DNA of 64,000 nt from Brevundimonas sp. UBA5936 (GCA_002430835.1 DJDA01000113.1:35099-99098); one strand, 5' to 3'; shown: positions 37,509-46,436, numbered from the stretch's first letter. Notes: generated by a model from the letters alone, not told the origin. Numbers and translations: made by a program.

Positions 37509-37537
37509 AGACTCCAAATTCTGCCGCGAGCTAAAAT

Positions 37538-37552
37538 GTTCCCCTTCTGTTC
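37538..37552 (-). promoter_or_regulatory. LexA (SOS) box of the imu operon
   Basis: GTTC-CCCTTCT-GTTC, the alphaproteobacterial LexA operator (GTTC-N7-GTTC), 30 bases upstream of the imuA start. Confidence 0.85.
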
Positions 37553-37653
37553 TACTCGCGAGCGTCAAGAGTCAACACGGATCGCAAGGGGGGCCGCCGA
37601 AAATGGGGGGAACGAAATCGGCAAAGCCTGATTGTCCTTTTAGGAGATCAGGA

Positions 37654-37863
37654 ATGGCCAAGACTTTCGACGTTGGCGATCACGTCAGCTGGAACTCCGA
37701 GGCGGGGCGCGTGTCGGGCCGGATTATCAAAATTCATACCCGCGACTTTGATTACAAAGGCCACACGCATCGCGCGTCGGAAGCCGACCCCCAATACGAG
37801 ATCAGGAGCGACAAGACGGATCACATCGCCGCCCATAAGGGCAGCGCTCTGGATCATGTGTGA
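37654..37863 (+). CDS. DUF2945 / TUDOR-like small protein
   Basis: A 69-residue protein: MAKTFDVGDHVSWNSEAGRV, RIIKIHTRDFDYKGHTHRAS and YEIRSDKTDHIAAHKGSAL match the hypervirulence-associated TUDOR-like (DUF2945) family, a small beta-barrel of unknown ligand. AGGAGATCAGG precedes the ATG. Its TGA (37861-37863) overlaps the GTG of the DUF488 gene, so the two are coupled. The pair often travels with Ku/LigD loci in alphaproteobacteria, consistent with the ligase gene downstream. Confidence 0.88.
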   Translation: MAKTFDVGDHVSWNSEAGRVSGRIIKIHTRDFDYKGHTHRASEADPQYEIRSDKTDHIAAHKGSALDHV

Positions 37864-38417
37864 CACGACGCGTGACGCTGCCGTTCTACACGATCGGACA
37901 CTCCAACCGGAGTTCTGAGGATTTCGTCGCCCTGCTGCAGGAGGCGCACGTCGAACGGGTGGTGGACGTCAGGAAGATTCCGATGTCCCGAACCCATCCC
38001 CAGTTCAACAAGACAACGCTTCCGGACGTCTTGGCGGATTTTCAGATTTCTTACGAACATAGCGCCGCCCTGGGCGGTCGACGCGGGCAGGTGAAAGACG
38101 TGCCCGCGGACGTGAACGCCTACTGGGCAAACAAGAGCTTCCACAACTATGCCGACTACGCCCTCTCACACGAGTTTCGTGACGGGCTCGAACGACTGAT
38201 CGAGGCCGGCCGCCAGTGGCGCTGCGCAATCATGTGCTCCGAAGCGGTCTGGTGGCGATGTCACCGCAGGCTCATCGCCGACAATCTACTCGCGCGCGGC
38301 GAGCCGGTTCTACACATCATGGGACGCGGTCGTCTGGAACCGGCTCGGCTGACAGGCGGGGCCGTAATTGGTTTGGACGAGACCGTCACCTATCCCGCTC
38401 CGATGAGCATGGACTAG
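37860..38417 (+). CDS. DUF488 family protein
   Basis: A 185-residue protein with the DUF488 hallmarks YTIGHSNRSSEDFVALLQ, VVDVRKIPMSRTHPQFNK and CSEAVWWRCHRRLIAD, the last with a conserved Cys. Proposed roles are in DNA or RNA end chemistry, but none is established. GTG start overlapping the upstream stop. The family is known to occur near end-joining or restriction genes; here LigD follows. Confidence 0.88.
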   Translation: MTRRVTLPFYTIGHSNRSSEDFVALLQEAHVERVVDVRKIPMSRTHPQFNKTTLPDVLADFQISYEHSAALGGRRGQVKDVPADVNAYWANKSFHNYADYALSHEFRDGLERLIEAGRQWRCAIMCSEAVWWRCHRRLIADNLLARGEPVLHIMGRGRLEPARLTGGAVIGLDETVTYPAPMSMD

Positions 38418-38485
38418 GCCTGCCAATCAGCAGACGGCACCTTTCGCTCCGATGGCGCGTTGCGACTCCCGAGAGGAGACTTTCT

Positions 38486-38662
38486 ATGTCCAAACGCGAG
38501 TTAATCGATACGGGCTCTGACAAGCGCTACGTCCGGCGCGATGAGAAGGGTCAGTTCAAGGAGTCCGACGACGTGGGCCGCTCGCTCGCCGCTGACCGTC
38601 GGCAGAAGGCGAAGCACGAGAGCAAGCCCGGCCAAGGCGACCGCGGCGATCGTCGGTCCTGA
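38486..38662 (+). CDS. Small hydrophilic protein (58 residues)
   Basis: MSKRELIDTGSDKRYVRRDE and a Lys/Arg/Asp-rich tail; GAGAGGAGAC precedes the ATG by about six bases. No hydrophobic segment; the KGQF motif resembles small stress proteins of alphaproteobacteria. Its stop is two bases before the GTG of ligD, so they are probably cotranscribed. Confidence 0.7.
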   Translation: MSKRELIDTGSDKRYVRRDEKGQFKESDDVGRSLAADRRQKAKHESKPGQGDRGDRRS

Positions 38663-38664
38663 CC

Positions 38665-40515
38665 GTGGCCCGCGCCGCCCGGCGCGCCGCCCCGGCGTCC
38701 ACTACCTCCCTCCCCGCCTTCCGTCCGGTCCAGCTCGCGACGCTGGTTGACGCCGTGCCAAGCGGCAACCGCTGGCTGCACGAGATGAAGTATGACGGTT
38801 ATCGGCTGGAGATCGCGATCGGGGGCGGACGCGCCCGGGCCTTCACCCGCTCCGGCCTGGACTGGTCGGAGAAGTTCGCCGGGATCGTAGAGGCGGCCGC
38901 TGGCCTAAAGGTCGAGTCCGCGTTGCTCGATGGCGAGGCTGTCGTGTTCGACGCCGAAGGCCGCTCCGACTTCCAGACGCTTCAGGGCGCATTGAAAGGC
39001 GATCCCGCCAGGATCGACTATGTCGCCTTCGACCTCCTCGAATTAAACGGTGAGGATCTGACGGGACTGCCACTGCTCGAGCGCAAGGCTCTTCTGCGCG
39101 ACCTAATGCCCAAGAAGCCGAAGCGACTCCGCTACTCCGACCATATTCGTGGGAGCGGTGAAAAGCTGTTGAACAGCTTCTGCACAGCCGGTCTGGAGGG
39201 CGTGGTGTCGAAGCTGGCCGACGGCCGCTATGTCGGCGCGCGATCGTCCGGGTGGGTTAAGACCAAATGCATCCAGCGCCAGGAGTTCGCCGTGGTCGGA
39301 TGGACGCCTTCGGACAAATCCCGCGCTTTCCGTTCCCTGATCCTCGCCGTCAACGAGGACGGCGCTCTGCGCTATGCCGGCAAGGTCGGGACAGGCTTCG
39401 ATACGAAGGAGCTCCAGCGGCTCATCTCCATCATGGGTCCGCTCGAACAAGACACGCCGACGGTCAAGGCGCCGCGCGCCGAGGTCCGCGGCGCCCATTG
39501 GCTACGCCCCAAGCTCGTCGCAGAGATCGCCTTCACCGAAATGACGAACGAAGGCACCCTGCGCCATCCAAGCTATCTCGGCCTGCGAGACGACAAGAGG
39601 CCTGAGGCCGTGGTGATCGAGAAGGCGGCGCCGGTCAGGCTGGCGGAAGCGCCGGTGGCCATACAGATCAGCAACGCCGAGCGGATCATCTATCCCGAGA
39701 GCCAGATCACCAAGGGCCAACTCGCAGACTATTACACAGCCGTCTCGCCGATCATGCTGCCCTGGATCGCGTCCCGTCCGATCAGCCTCGTCCGATGCCC
39801 GCAAGGCCGGGCCAAGAAATGCTTCTTCCAAAAGCATGACGCCGGCAGCTTCGGGGAGGCGGTCCGTCATGTGGCGATCGAGGAGAAGGACGGCGAGGAG
39901 GAACCTTATCTGTATATCGACACGGCCGAAGGGCTGATGACCTGCGTGCAGATGGGCACGATCGAATTCCACGGCTGGGGCGCGCGCATCGAGGACGTCG
40001 AGAAGGCGGACCGCCTGGTCTTCGACCTTGACCCGGACGTGGGTCTTGATTTCGAGGCCGTGCGCTCCGCCGCCTTCCGTTTCAGAGACATTCTGAAGGC
40101 GATCGGGCTGGAGACCTTCCCCATGGTGACGGGCGGCAAGGGCGTTCACGTCATCGCGCCGCTGACGCCGCGGGCCGAATGGCCCGAAGTGAAGGATTTT
40201 GCTCGACGGCTTGCCATCGCAGTCGCTCAGACTGAGCCGACCAAGTTCACAGCCGCCCTGCCGAAGGCCCAGCGGAAAGGACGCATCTTCGTCGACTATC
40301 TGCGCAATCAGCGCGGCGCGACCGCCGTCATGCCCTACAGCGCCCGCGCTCGCGAAGGTGCGCCTGTCGCCGCGCCGATCACCTGGAAGGAGATGGAGAC
40401 GATCGAAGGTCCGGCTCGCTTCCATGTCGGCGACCAGGTCGAACTGCTTAAGCGCGCCGGTCTGAAGACGCTGTCGTCCTGGGGACGCGCTGATCAGGCG
40501 CTGCCCGACCTGTGA
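38665..40515 (+). CDS. ligD: DNA ligase D, ligase-polymerase form (no phosphoesterase domain)
   Basis: A 616-residue bacterial NHEJ ligase. ATP-dependent ligase domain: nucleophile K42 in KYDGYRLE, DGEAVVFD and the EGVVSKLADGRYVG / WVKTKCIQRQ motifs (1-~300). Archaeal-eukaryal-type primase-polymerase domain after ~335: metal-binding D454 and D456 in FDLDPDVG, and the VTGGKGVHVIAPL motif. The 3'-phosphoesterase domain found in many LigD proteins is absent. GTG start two bases after the small gene upstream; the stop overlaps the GTG of the exonuclease III gene. A ku gene is not in this window. Confidence 0.92.
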   Translation: MARAARRAAPASTTSLPAFRPVQLATLVDAVPSGNRWLHEMKYDGYRLEIAIGGGRARAFTRSGLDWSEKFAGIVEAAAGLKVESALLDGEAVVFDAEGRSDFQTLQGALKGDPARIDYVAFDLLELNGEDLTGLPLLERKALLRDLMPKKPKRLRYSDHIRGSGEKLLNSFCTAGLEGVVSKLADGRYVGARSSGWVKTKCIQRQEFAVVGWTPSDKSRAFRSLILAVNEDGALRYAGKVGTGFDTKELQRLISIMGPLEQDTPTVKAPRAEVRGAHWLRPKLVAEIAFTEMTNEGTLRHPSYLGLRDDKRPEAVVIEKAAPVRLAEAPVAIQISNAERIIYPESQITKGQLADYYTAVSPIMLPWIASRPISLVRCPQGRAKKCFFQKHDAGSFGEAVRHVAIEEKDGEEEPYLYIDTAEGLMTCVQMGTIEFHGWGARIEDVEKADRLVFDLDPDVGLDFEAVRSAAFRFRDILKAIGLETFPMVTGGKGVHVIAPLTPRAEWPEVKDFARRLAIAVAQTEPTKFTAALPKAQRKGRIFVDYLRNQRGATAVMPYSARAREGAPVAAPITWKEMETIEGPARFHVGDQVELLKRAGLKTLSSWGRADQALPDL

Positions 40516-41315
40516 AGATCGCAACCTACAACGTGAATGGGGTCAACGGCCGCCTCCCTGTCCTTGTTCGGTGGCTGGAATTGGCTCAACCGGACATCGT
40601 CTGCTTGCAGGAACTGAAAGCCCCCCAGGAAAAATTCCCCGAAAGCGCCATCCGCGATCTTGGTTATGACGTGATTTGGCACGGTCAGAGCCGATGGAAC
40701 GGCGTCGCGCTGTTGAGCCGGGTTGGTGAGATTCACGAGACCCGACGCGGCTTGCCAGGCGACCCCGACGACGTACAGAGCCGATACATTGAGGCGGCCG
40801 TGAACGGCGTGCTTATCGCCGGCCTCTACCTGCCGAACGGCAACCCCCGGCCGGGTCCGAAGTTCGATTTCAAGCTGCGCTGGTTCGATCGTCTGCACGC
40901 CCACCTGACGAGTCTGGTTGGTCTTGACGCGCCCGTCATCGTCGCTGGCGATTTCAACGTCATGCCGACGGATAAGGACGTCTATGCCCCCGAGCGCTGG
41001 CGCGACGACGCCCTCTTCGCCCCTGAGGTGAAGGCCGCCTACCACCGGTTGCTTGACCAAGGATGGACGGACGCCGTCCGCCGCCTGCACCCCGACGAGG
41101 TCATCTACACCTTCTGGAAATACTGGCGCGGCGCGTTCGAACGGAACGCGGGGCTGAGGATCGACCATCTCCTCTTGAACCCGCCAGCCGCCGCGCGGCT
41201 TGTTGCCGCTCAAGTCGATGACCGCCCGCGTGGCTGGGAGAAGACGAGCGATCATGCGCCGGTGTGGATTGAGATTCGCGAGCCGAAAGGCCGGCTTCGG
41301 ACGCCGCGGGTCTAG
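40512..41315 (+). CDS. xth: Exodeoxyribonuclease III
   Basis: A 267-residue Mg-dependent AP endonuclease/3'-exonuclease. The family motifs are MKIATYNVNGVNGR, LQELKAPQEKFP (catalytic Glu), GLYLPNG, VIVAGDFNVMPTDKDV and the C-terminal SDHAPVW. GTG start overlapping the ligD stop (GTGA), a coupling that suggests it supplies 3'-end processing for LigD, which lacks a phosphoesterase domain. It could equally act in base-excision repair. Confidence 0.93.
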   Translation: MKIATYNVNGVNGRLPVLVRWLELAQPDIVCLQELKAPQEKFPESAIRDLGYDVIWHGQSRWNGVALLSRVGEIHETRRGLPGDPDDVQSRYIEAAVNGVLIAGLYLPNGNPRPGPKFDFKLRWFDRLHAHLTSLVGLDAPVIVAGDFNVMPTDKDVYAPERWRDDALFAPEVKAAYHRLLDQGWTDAVRRLHPDEVIYTFWKYWRGAFERNAGLRIDHLLLNPPAAARLVAAQVDDRPRGWEKTSDHAPVWIEIREPKGRLRTPRV

Positions 41316-41323
41316 GAGAGCGA

Positions 41324-41833
41324 ATGATGGAGACCGAACAGTTCATTCTTCTTGAGAACGACTGGTTGCCGAACAACGAACGGCTGCCGGTCCTCCTCTA
41401 TCGCGGAGTCGTCAATGCCGAGGGGAAGAAGGCCGCGGAACGCTTCGAACAGATGTTCGCCGATCATGGCTGGCCGCCCCAATGGCGCGACACAATCTTC
41501 GACTACGACCACTACCATTCAACGGCCCACGAAGCGCTCGGCGTGGCGACAGGCTATGGCACGCTGCTGCTCGGCGGGCCCGGCGGCCGCGAGGTCGAGG
41601 TCCGCGCCGGCGACGCGCTCATTCTCCCTGTGGGCGTCGGCCATCGCCGGGTCGCGGTCAGCGACGATTTCATGGTCGTTGGGGCGTATCCGAGGGATCA
41701 CGATTGGGACATATGCCGAGAGGCGCCCAATGACGAGACGCGCCGGCGAATGCGGACGCTCGCGATCCCTGATGAAGATCCAGTCGTCGGGCGCAGCGGA
41801 CCGCTTCGCGAGCGTTGGCGGGCGAACAGGTGA
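41324..41833 (+). CDS. Cupin protein of the YjlB type
   Basis: A 169-residue cupin: NDWLPNNERLPVLLYRGVV at the start, YHSTAHEALGVATGYGTLLL, VEVRAGDALILPVGVGHRRV and YPRDHDWDICREAP are typical of YjlB-like single-domain cupins. AGGAGAG precedes the ATG. It lies nine bases after the exonuclease gene and may share its transcript. Ligand unknown. Confidence 0.85.
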   Translation: MMETEQFILLENDWLPNNERLPVLLYRGVVNAEGKKAAERFEQMFADHGWPPQWRDTIFDYDHYHSTAHEALGVATGYGTLLLGGPGGREVEVRAGDALILPVGVGHRRVAVSDDFMVVGAYPRDHDWDICREAPNDETRRRMRTLAIPDEDPVVGRSGPLRERWRANR

Positions 41834-41938
41834 GGTCTCCACGAAGGCGGCCTCGGACTTCAACTTTCAAGTCGGATCGTATCTTCGACCTCGGGAGTTC
41901 GACAGTGCGGGGCGCTTCAGAAAAGAGAGGCCCAGGCC

Positions 41939-42328
41939 ATGTCCATTCATAAGATGATCCAGCTTCACCCGGATGTTGGCGACGATTTCAATGAACCGCT
42001 CGCCGACGCCGCCCGCCACACGATGTTCTGCAGCCTGATGTGCACGTCGTGCGCCGACGCCTGTTCTGCCGAGACGATGGATATGCGGCAGTGCATCCGG
42101 TCCTGCCTGGATTGCGCAGACGTTTGCGATGCGACCGCCCGACTTGCGGTCCGCCGCACGGGTCAGAATATCGAAGCTCTACGCGCCATGCTCGAGACCT
42201 GTGCGAACTTCTGTGATCTTTGTGCAGAGGAGTGCGAGCGTCACGACCACGACCATTGCCGTCTTTGCGCAGAGATGTGTCGCGAGTGCGCGAATGACTG
42301 TCGCAAAGCGGTCCCGACGGTCCAATAG
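41939..42328 (+). CDS. Four-helix-bundle copper-binding protein (DUF326, Csp-like)
   Basis: A 129-residue protein with 16 Cys arranged as CxxxC/CxxC along predicted helices (CSLMCTSCADAC, CIRSCLDCADVC, CANFCDLCAEEC, CRLCAEMCRECANDC). This is the signature of the four-helix bundle copper-storage or buffering proteins that bind many Cu(I) inside the bundle. No signal peptide, so it is a cytosolic form. It is followed 24 bases later by the damaged SRAP gene. Confidence 0.9.
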   Translation: MSIHKMIQLHPDVGDDFNEPLADAARHTMFCSLMCTSCADACSAETMDMRQCIRSCLDCADVCDATARLAVRRTGQNIEALRAMLETCANFCDLCAEECERHDHDHCRLCAEMCRECANDCRKAVPTVQ

Positions 42329-42352
42329 GATTGTTTCAGGGAGTCATTCCCG

Positions 42353-43005
42353 ATGTGTAACGAGTACGCCCGCGAGATCGCATTGGCCAAGTTTTGCAGA
42401 AACTCGCGAAAGCCAAACAGATGCCGTTCGAGTGGCAGGATGGGCGGATTCCTAACGACCTCGGCCCGAAGCCCAGCCTGAAAATTCGTGACCTAGGTTT
42501 GGTGGTTCGCCTCAATCGGGGCCGTCTCGTCGGATCGATGTCGCCCTGGGCCTGGTCTGCAACGAACGGCAAGCCGGTCTTCAATTTTAGGAGCGAAGGT
42601 CGGGACTTCGCAGGCAGCGATCGGGTGCTGATCCTTGCGACAGGATTCTACGAGCACAGCACGCCGCGAAAGCCCGGCGTCAAGCTGATGGACCGCTTCT
42701 TTTTCACGATGCGAGATCAACCCTGGCATTGGATTGCCGGCATTGTGAAAGACGGCTGCTTCTCGATACTCACGACCGAGCCCGGACCAGATATCGCGCC
42801 ATTCCACAAACGCAGCGTCGTCCCGCTGGCTCCGACCGATGGGGTGGAGTGGCTGACGCTTTCCAAGGATGAGGCGGACATATTTGCGCCTCTCCCGGAA
42901 AACACGCCCGAAGTGCGTGTGATCCGAAGAGACGGCATTCAACTGGCAGCCGATCCGGCCAAGCCCGTGCCTGCTGACGAAGGTGGATTACTCCAGGGGC
43001 TGTGA
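42353..43005 (+). pseudogene. SRAP-family gene broken by a frameshift near its N-terminus
   Basis: The gene starts at ATG 42353 (MCNEYAREIALAK), then the frame is lost within GCCAAGTTTTGCAG at about 42388-42395; adding one G restores AKVLQKLAKAKQMPF and a protein of ~217 residues ending at 43005. The remainder is intact (PWAWSATNGKPVFNFRSEGR; ILATGFYEHS; TTEPGPDIAPFHKRS). Without the frame shift repair, translation from the downstream TTG 42394 would lack Cys2, the residue that crosslinks abasic DNA. A sequencing error is the main alternative. Divergent in sequence from the intact SRAP gene at 26370. Confidence 0.75.
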
Positions 43006-43069
43006 CGGTCGTTTCGGCAGAGTTTTGGTCTGGACCATCTTTTCGGCCTAATGCGCAGCGCAAACGCAG

Positions 43070-43195
43070 AAACGCAAAAATCTCGCAAGCCATTGAGATT
43101 ACGGGGTTTTTGGCGCCTATATCGGTATAACCAGAGCGGCTATACGAACGGTGGTTGCGGGAGCCGGATCTGGACGAGACCTCACACCTGCGATC
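43070..43195. other. Degenerate tRNA-3'-end-like patch, possible old integration scar
   Basis: The sequence CAAGCCATTGAGATTACGGG followed by GTTTTTGGCGCC and, after ~45 bp, TGGTTGCGGGAGCCGGATC resembles the arrangement seen next to tRNA 3' ends used as attachment sites (reverse complement of the T-arm/acceptor), but it is degenerate and no tRNA can be folded. No integrase is nearby. Low support. Confidence 0.3.
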
Positions 43196-43279
43196 CGCTT
43201 CATGACGTGACTACGCCAGCGACATTCAACGCCCACATCGCTTCAGAAGCAGTCATTGCGTCAGAGCGAGAAAGCGACT

Positions 43280-44029
43280 CTAGTTCAGCTCGCAAGCCAC
43301 CACATAATCGGCGCCGCATCGTAAGCCGTTGCGCTCGGCACAGAGCGCGAGTCCTTCTTCGCGAAGAGTTTCAACCCGCGAGGCAAGGCTCCGGGCCAGC
43401 CCTTGATCTGCGACCCGGGGCAAGCGCCGCACAGCCATATCCAGTTGACCGTTCACCCATTTGGCCTTGTAGCGATTGGGAAAGCGACGAGCCGAGAGCA
43501 CCCTGAAGCCGGCGCTGACGAGCGCGTTCAACGTCCACTCCGCCGGATACTCCCGATAGGGCGTCTCGTCCGCCAGGAGCAGGACCGCGTCGCGGAGTCT
43601 GCCGATCTCACGCACCATCCGGGCCTCGTCCGTATCGGCCGGTCCGACGATGTAGGGATCCAGGCCGACGACATAGAGGCGACGCCCGGTCATGGGCCTC
43701 AACCGGCGCAGAAGGGTTTGCTGGAAATAGGGCGCGAAGCCCTCGACGGCGCCGATGAGATAATCGGCCAGCACCGTGTCGAAGACCTCGCCTTCCAGCA
43801 AGGTCGCGTCGGTCCAGTTGCCGAGCAGCAACCGGTCGTGCGGACGAAGACGCTCCCCGACCGAGTCGCGCACCTGATCGGCATGACCGGCCGCAGCCGT
43901 CACCCCCGTCCAGGCCTCCGTGGCCAGACCCGCGCTCCACAGACTGGAGTTGACCCCTGTCCCGGCGTCCAGAAAACGACCCCACGGAATGTCGCCCTGC
44001 AGCGCCTCGACGTGATCGAACAGGCTCAT
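43280..44029 (-). CDS. SAM-dependent methyltransferase-like protein
   Basis: A 249-residue class I methyltransferase fold: motif I in FLDAGTGVNSSLWSA, an acidic loop after LLLGNWTDATLLEGE and motif IV-like DTVLADYLIGAVEGFAPYF. The substrate is not evident. It overlaps the XRE regulator by four bases (ATGA) and forms a two-gene operon with it, divergent from the ZnuD-like receptor. Its role may be linked to metal metabolism or be independent. Confidence 0.8.
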   Translation of the reverse strand: MSLFDHVEALQGDIPWGRFLDAGTGVNSSLWSAGLATEAWTGVTAAAGHADQVRDSVGERLRPHDRLLLGNWTDATLLEGEVFDTVLADYLIGAVEGFAPYFQQTLLRRLRPMTGRRLYVVGLDPYIVGPADTDEARMVREIGRLRDAVLLLADETPYREYPAEWTLNALVSAGFRVLSARRFPNRYKAKWVNGQLDMAVRRLPRVADQGLARSLASRVETLREEGLALCAERNGLRCGADYVVACELN

Positions 44030-44307
44030 TGCGCCTCGGCCCGGGCAGCGCGAAACGTCGCTCGGCGGACCAGCCGCACTTCGAGATCATGGCCCATGGC
44101 GTCGGCCAGGCGCACCGCCGCCTTCAGGGTCATGCGCTCCCGATCCCTCAGCCACAGGCAGACCTGTCCCCGCGGGACGCCGAGCCTTCTCGCCAGATCG
44201 GACTGACTAAGACCGTTGGCCCGACACGTCTCGAAGACCCGCCCGATCATTCGCCAGACCTCGACCTGCACCCGCTCGGCCTCCGCCGCAGCCCCCTCGC
44301 CGCTCAT
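44026..44307 (-). CDS. XRE-family helix-turn-helix regulator
   Basis: A 93-residue protein with an HTH of the Cro/C1 type (LSQSDLARRLGVPRGQVCLW and MTLKAAVRLADAMG). Start chosen at ATG 44307 because GGGAG lies six bases upstream; the frame opens further to 44370 across the Zur site. Overlaps the methyltransferase gene. Possibly autoregulates the pair; an HigA-type antitoxin is a less likely option because no toxin gene is next to it. Confidence 0.82.
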   Translation of the reverse strand: MSGEGAAAEAERVQVEVWRMIGRVFETCRANGLSQSDLARRLGVPRGQVCLWLRDRERMTLKAAVRLADAMGHDLEVRLVRRATFRAARAEAQ

Positions 44308-44336
44308 TTCAATCTCCCTCATGCTCGCTTGATGAA

Positions 44337-44351
44337 TGTTACGATATAACA
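44337..44351 (+). promoter_or_regulatory. Zur-box-like palindrome
   Basis: TGTTACGATATAACA, a near match to the general Zur operator TGTTATANTATAACA (one arm differs at two positions), 33 bases upstream of the ZnuD-like receptor and just upstream of the XRE gene on the other strand. It supports zinc repression of the operon beginning at 44385. Confidence 0.7.
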
Positions 44352-44384
44352 TAATAGCGACTCTCTTCATGAACGGGGAGCGTC

Positions 44385-46436
44385 ATGCACTCAAGATCGA
44401 TCCTGCTCGCGGCGGCGAGTTTCTCAGCCATTTCGACATCGGCCTGGGCCGACGCCCTGCCCCAGTCCGGTCCCGCCGCGACGCGCCTGGAAGACGTCGT
44501 GGTGACCGCCGACGCCCTGGGCCGGTCGAGCAGGGAGGTGGTGTCCAATGTGGCGGTGCTGCGCGGAGACGAACTGGTCCAGCGCCGGCAATCGACTCTG
44601 GGTGAGACGCTGACCGGCCTGCCCGGGATCAACTCGGACACCTTCGGCGGCGGGGCCAGCCGTCCGGTGATCCGGGGCCAGACCGCGCCGCGCGTGAAAG
44701 TCCTGACCGACGGCTCGGCCCTGATGGACGCCTCGGAAGTCTCGCCCGACCACGCCGTGTCAGGCGAGCCCCTGCTGCTGGAGGGCGTCGAGATCCTGCG
44801 CGGCCCGTCCGCCCTGCTCTACGGCGGCGGCGCTATCGGCGGGGCGGTCAATCTGATCGACAAGAAGATCCCGACGCGCATCCCTGAGAACGGCGGCGAA
44901 GGCGTGGCCGAGTTCCGCCTCGGCACGGCGGACAATGAAGAAGCCGGCGTGGTCGGCCTCACCGCCGGCGCGGGATCGTTCGCCATCCGCGTCGAGGCCG
45001 CCGGACGCCGCACCGACGACTATGAGGTTCCCGACTTCGACGAAGCCACGCTGGACGGGTCGTTCAACCGGAGCTCGACCGCGACCCTGGGCCTGTCCTG
45101 GATCGGGTCGCGCGGCTATCTGGGGGCCGCCTATACGGAGCAGCGCAGCGAATACGGCCTGCCGGGGCATACGCACGAGTATGAATCCTGCCATCCGCAC
45201 GGCTCCAGCCTGCACTGCGGCGGTCACGACCACGGCGACGACCATGACCACGATCATGATCACGACCACGATCATGACCATGTCCCGATCGTCGACCTGA
45301 TCAGCAAGCGGGTGGACGTGCGCGGCGAGATCGAGAATCCGTTCACCGGGATCGAACGCATCCGCTTCCGCGGCGGCTTCACCGACTATCGCCACGACGA
45401 GATCGACGACGGCGAGATCGCCACCACCTTCACCAATGAAGGCTATGACGCCCGCGTCGAGGTGCAGCACGCCGCCATCGGCGGGGTGCGCGGCGTGGTC
45501 GGCGCCCAGACCTCGCGCAGCGATTTCGCCGCCGTCGGCGCCGAATCCTTCATTCCCGAAAGCCGCACCGAGAACCACGCCCTGTTCCTGGTCGAGGAAT
45601 ACGTCGCCGGCGACTGGCGCTTCGAAGGCGCCCTGCGCCAGGAGTGGCAGGACGCCAGCGCCCTGGGACGCACCGATACGAGCCACTCGCCCTTCTCCAT
45701 TTCCGGCGGCGCCAGCTGGACCTTTACGCCCGGCTATGTCGCCAGCGTGACCCTGGCCCGATCCCAGCGCGCGCCGACGGCGCAGGAGCTGTATGCGCGC
45801 GGCGTCCATCTGGCGACCAACACCTATGAGATCGGCGACGCCGATCTGGACGTCGAGACGGCCAATTCGATCGAGCTGGGCCTGAAGAAGATCGAGGGCG
45901 CCACGACCTTCGCCGCCAGCCTCTATCACTACGACTATGACGGCTACATCTTCGCCGACACCCTCGACCAGTTCGAGGACTTCCGCCTGATCCGCTACAC
46001 CCAGGCCGACGCCCGCTTCACCGGGATCGAAGGCCAGGTCACCCACGCGTTCAGGCCGGGCCTGTCGGCCACGGCCTTCGGCGACTACGTCCGCGCCGAG
46101 CTGAAGGGCGACGGCGGCGACCTGCCGCGCATTCCGGCCGGCCGTCTGGGCGTCCGCGGCGACTTCTACCAGGGCGCCTGGTCGGGCAATCTGGAGTACG
46201 TCCACGTCTTCGAGCAGGACCGCATCGCCGCCTTCGAGCGCAAGACGCCCGGCTACGACATGGTCAACGCCACCCTGGCCTATGACGTCCCGACGATCGC
46301 CGACATCAGCGGGCAGATCTTCGTGCGCGGGACCAATCTGCTGGACGAGAAGGCGCTGAACCACGCCTCCTTCATCAGCCATCTGGCGCCCCTGCGCGGC
46401 CGCAATCTCGTCCTGGGTTTCCGCGCCCGATTCTGA
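44385..46436 (+). CDS. znuD: ZnuD-like TonB-dependent zinc receptor
   Basis: A 683-residue outer-membrane receptor with an N-terminal signal peptide (about 1-22, ending AWA), a plug domain (DVVVTADALG; GGGASRPVIRGQ; LEGVEILRGPSALLYGGGAI) and a 22-strand barrel ending in Phe (GFRARF). A His/Asp-rich loop (about 281-300, repeated HD pairs after HCGGHDHGDD) is a metal-binding feature of ZnuD-type zinc receptors. With the Zur box 33 bases upstream, zinc import across the outer membrane is the best assignment. First gene of a six-gene operon. Confidence 0.88.
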   Translation: MHSRSILLAAASFSAISTSAWADALPQSGPAATRLEDVVVTADALGRSSREVVSNVAVLRGDELVQRRQSTLGETLTGLPGINSDTFGGGASRPVIRGQTAPRVKVLTDGSALMDASEVSPDHAVSGEPLLLEGVEILRGPSALLYGGGAIGGAVNLIDKKIPTRIPENGGEGVAEFRLGTADNEEAGVVGLTAGAGSFAIRVEAAGRRTDDYEVPDFDEATLDGSFNRSSTATLGLSWIGSRGYLGAAYTEQRSEYGLPGHTHEYESCHPHGSSLHCGGHDHGDDHDHDHDHDHDHDHVPIVDLISKRVDVRGEIENPFTGIERIRFRGGFTDYRHDEIDDGEIATTFTNEGYDARVEVQHAAIGGVRGVVGAQTSRSDFAAVGAESFIPESRTENHALFLVEEYVAGDWRFEGALRQEWQDASALGRTDTSHSPFSISGGASWTFTPGYVASVTLARSQRAPTAQELYARGVHLATNTYEIGDADLDVETANSIELGLKKIEGATTFAASLYHYDYDGYIFADTLDQFEDFRLIRYTQADARFTGIEGQVTHAFRPGLSATAFGDYVRAELKGDGGDLPRIPAGRLGVRGDFYQGAWSGNLEYVHVFEQDRIAAFERKTPGYDMVNATLAYDVPTIADISGQIFVRGTNLLDEKALNHASFISHLAPLRGRNLVLGFRARF

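Noticed and set aside
43051..43506. Plus-strand open frame of 151 codons
   Set aside because: Runs into the methyltransferase gene on the other strand and is Arg/Ser-rich without a family match.
45229..45290. Repeated GACCAT-like units as a possible CRISPR or tandem repeat
   Set aside because: They encode the His/Asp-rich loop of the receptor, so it is a coding low-complexity tract.
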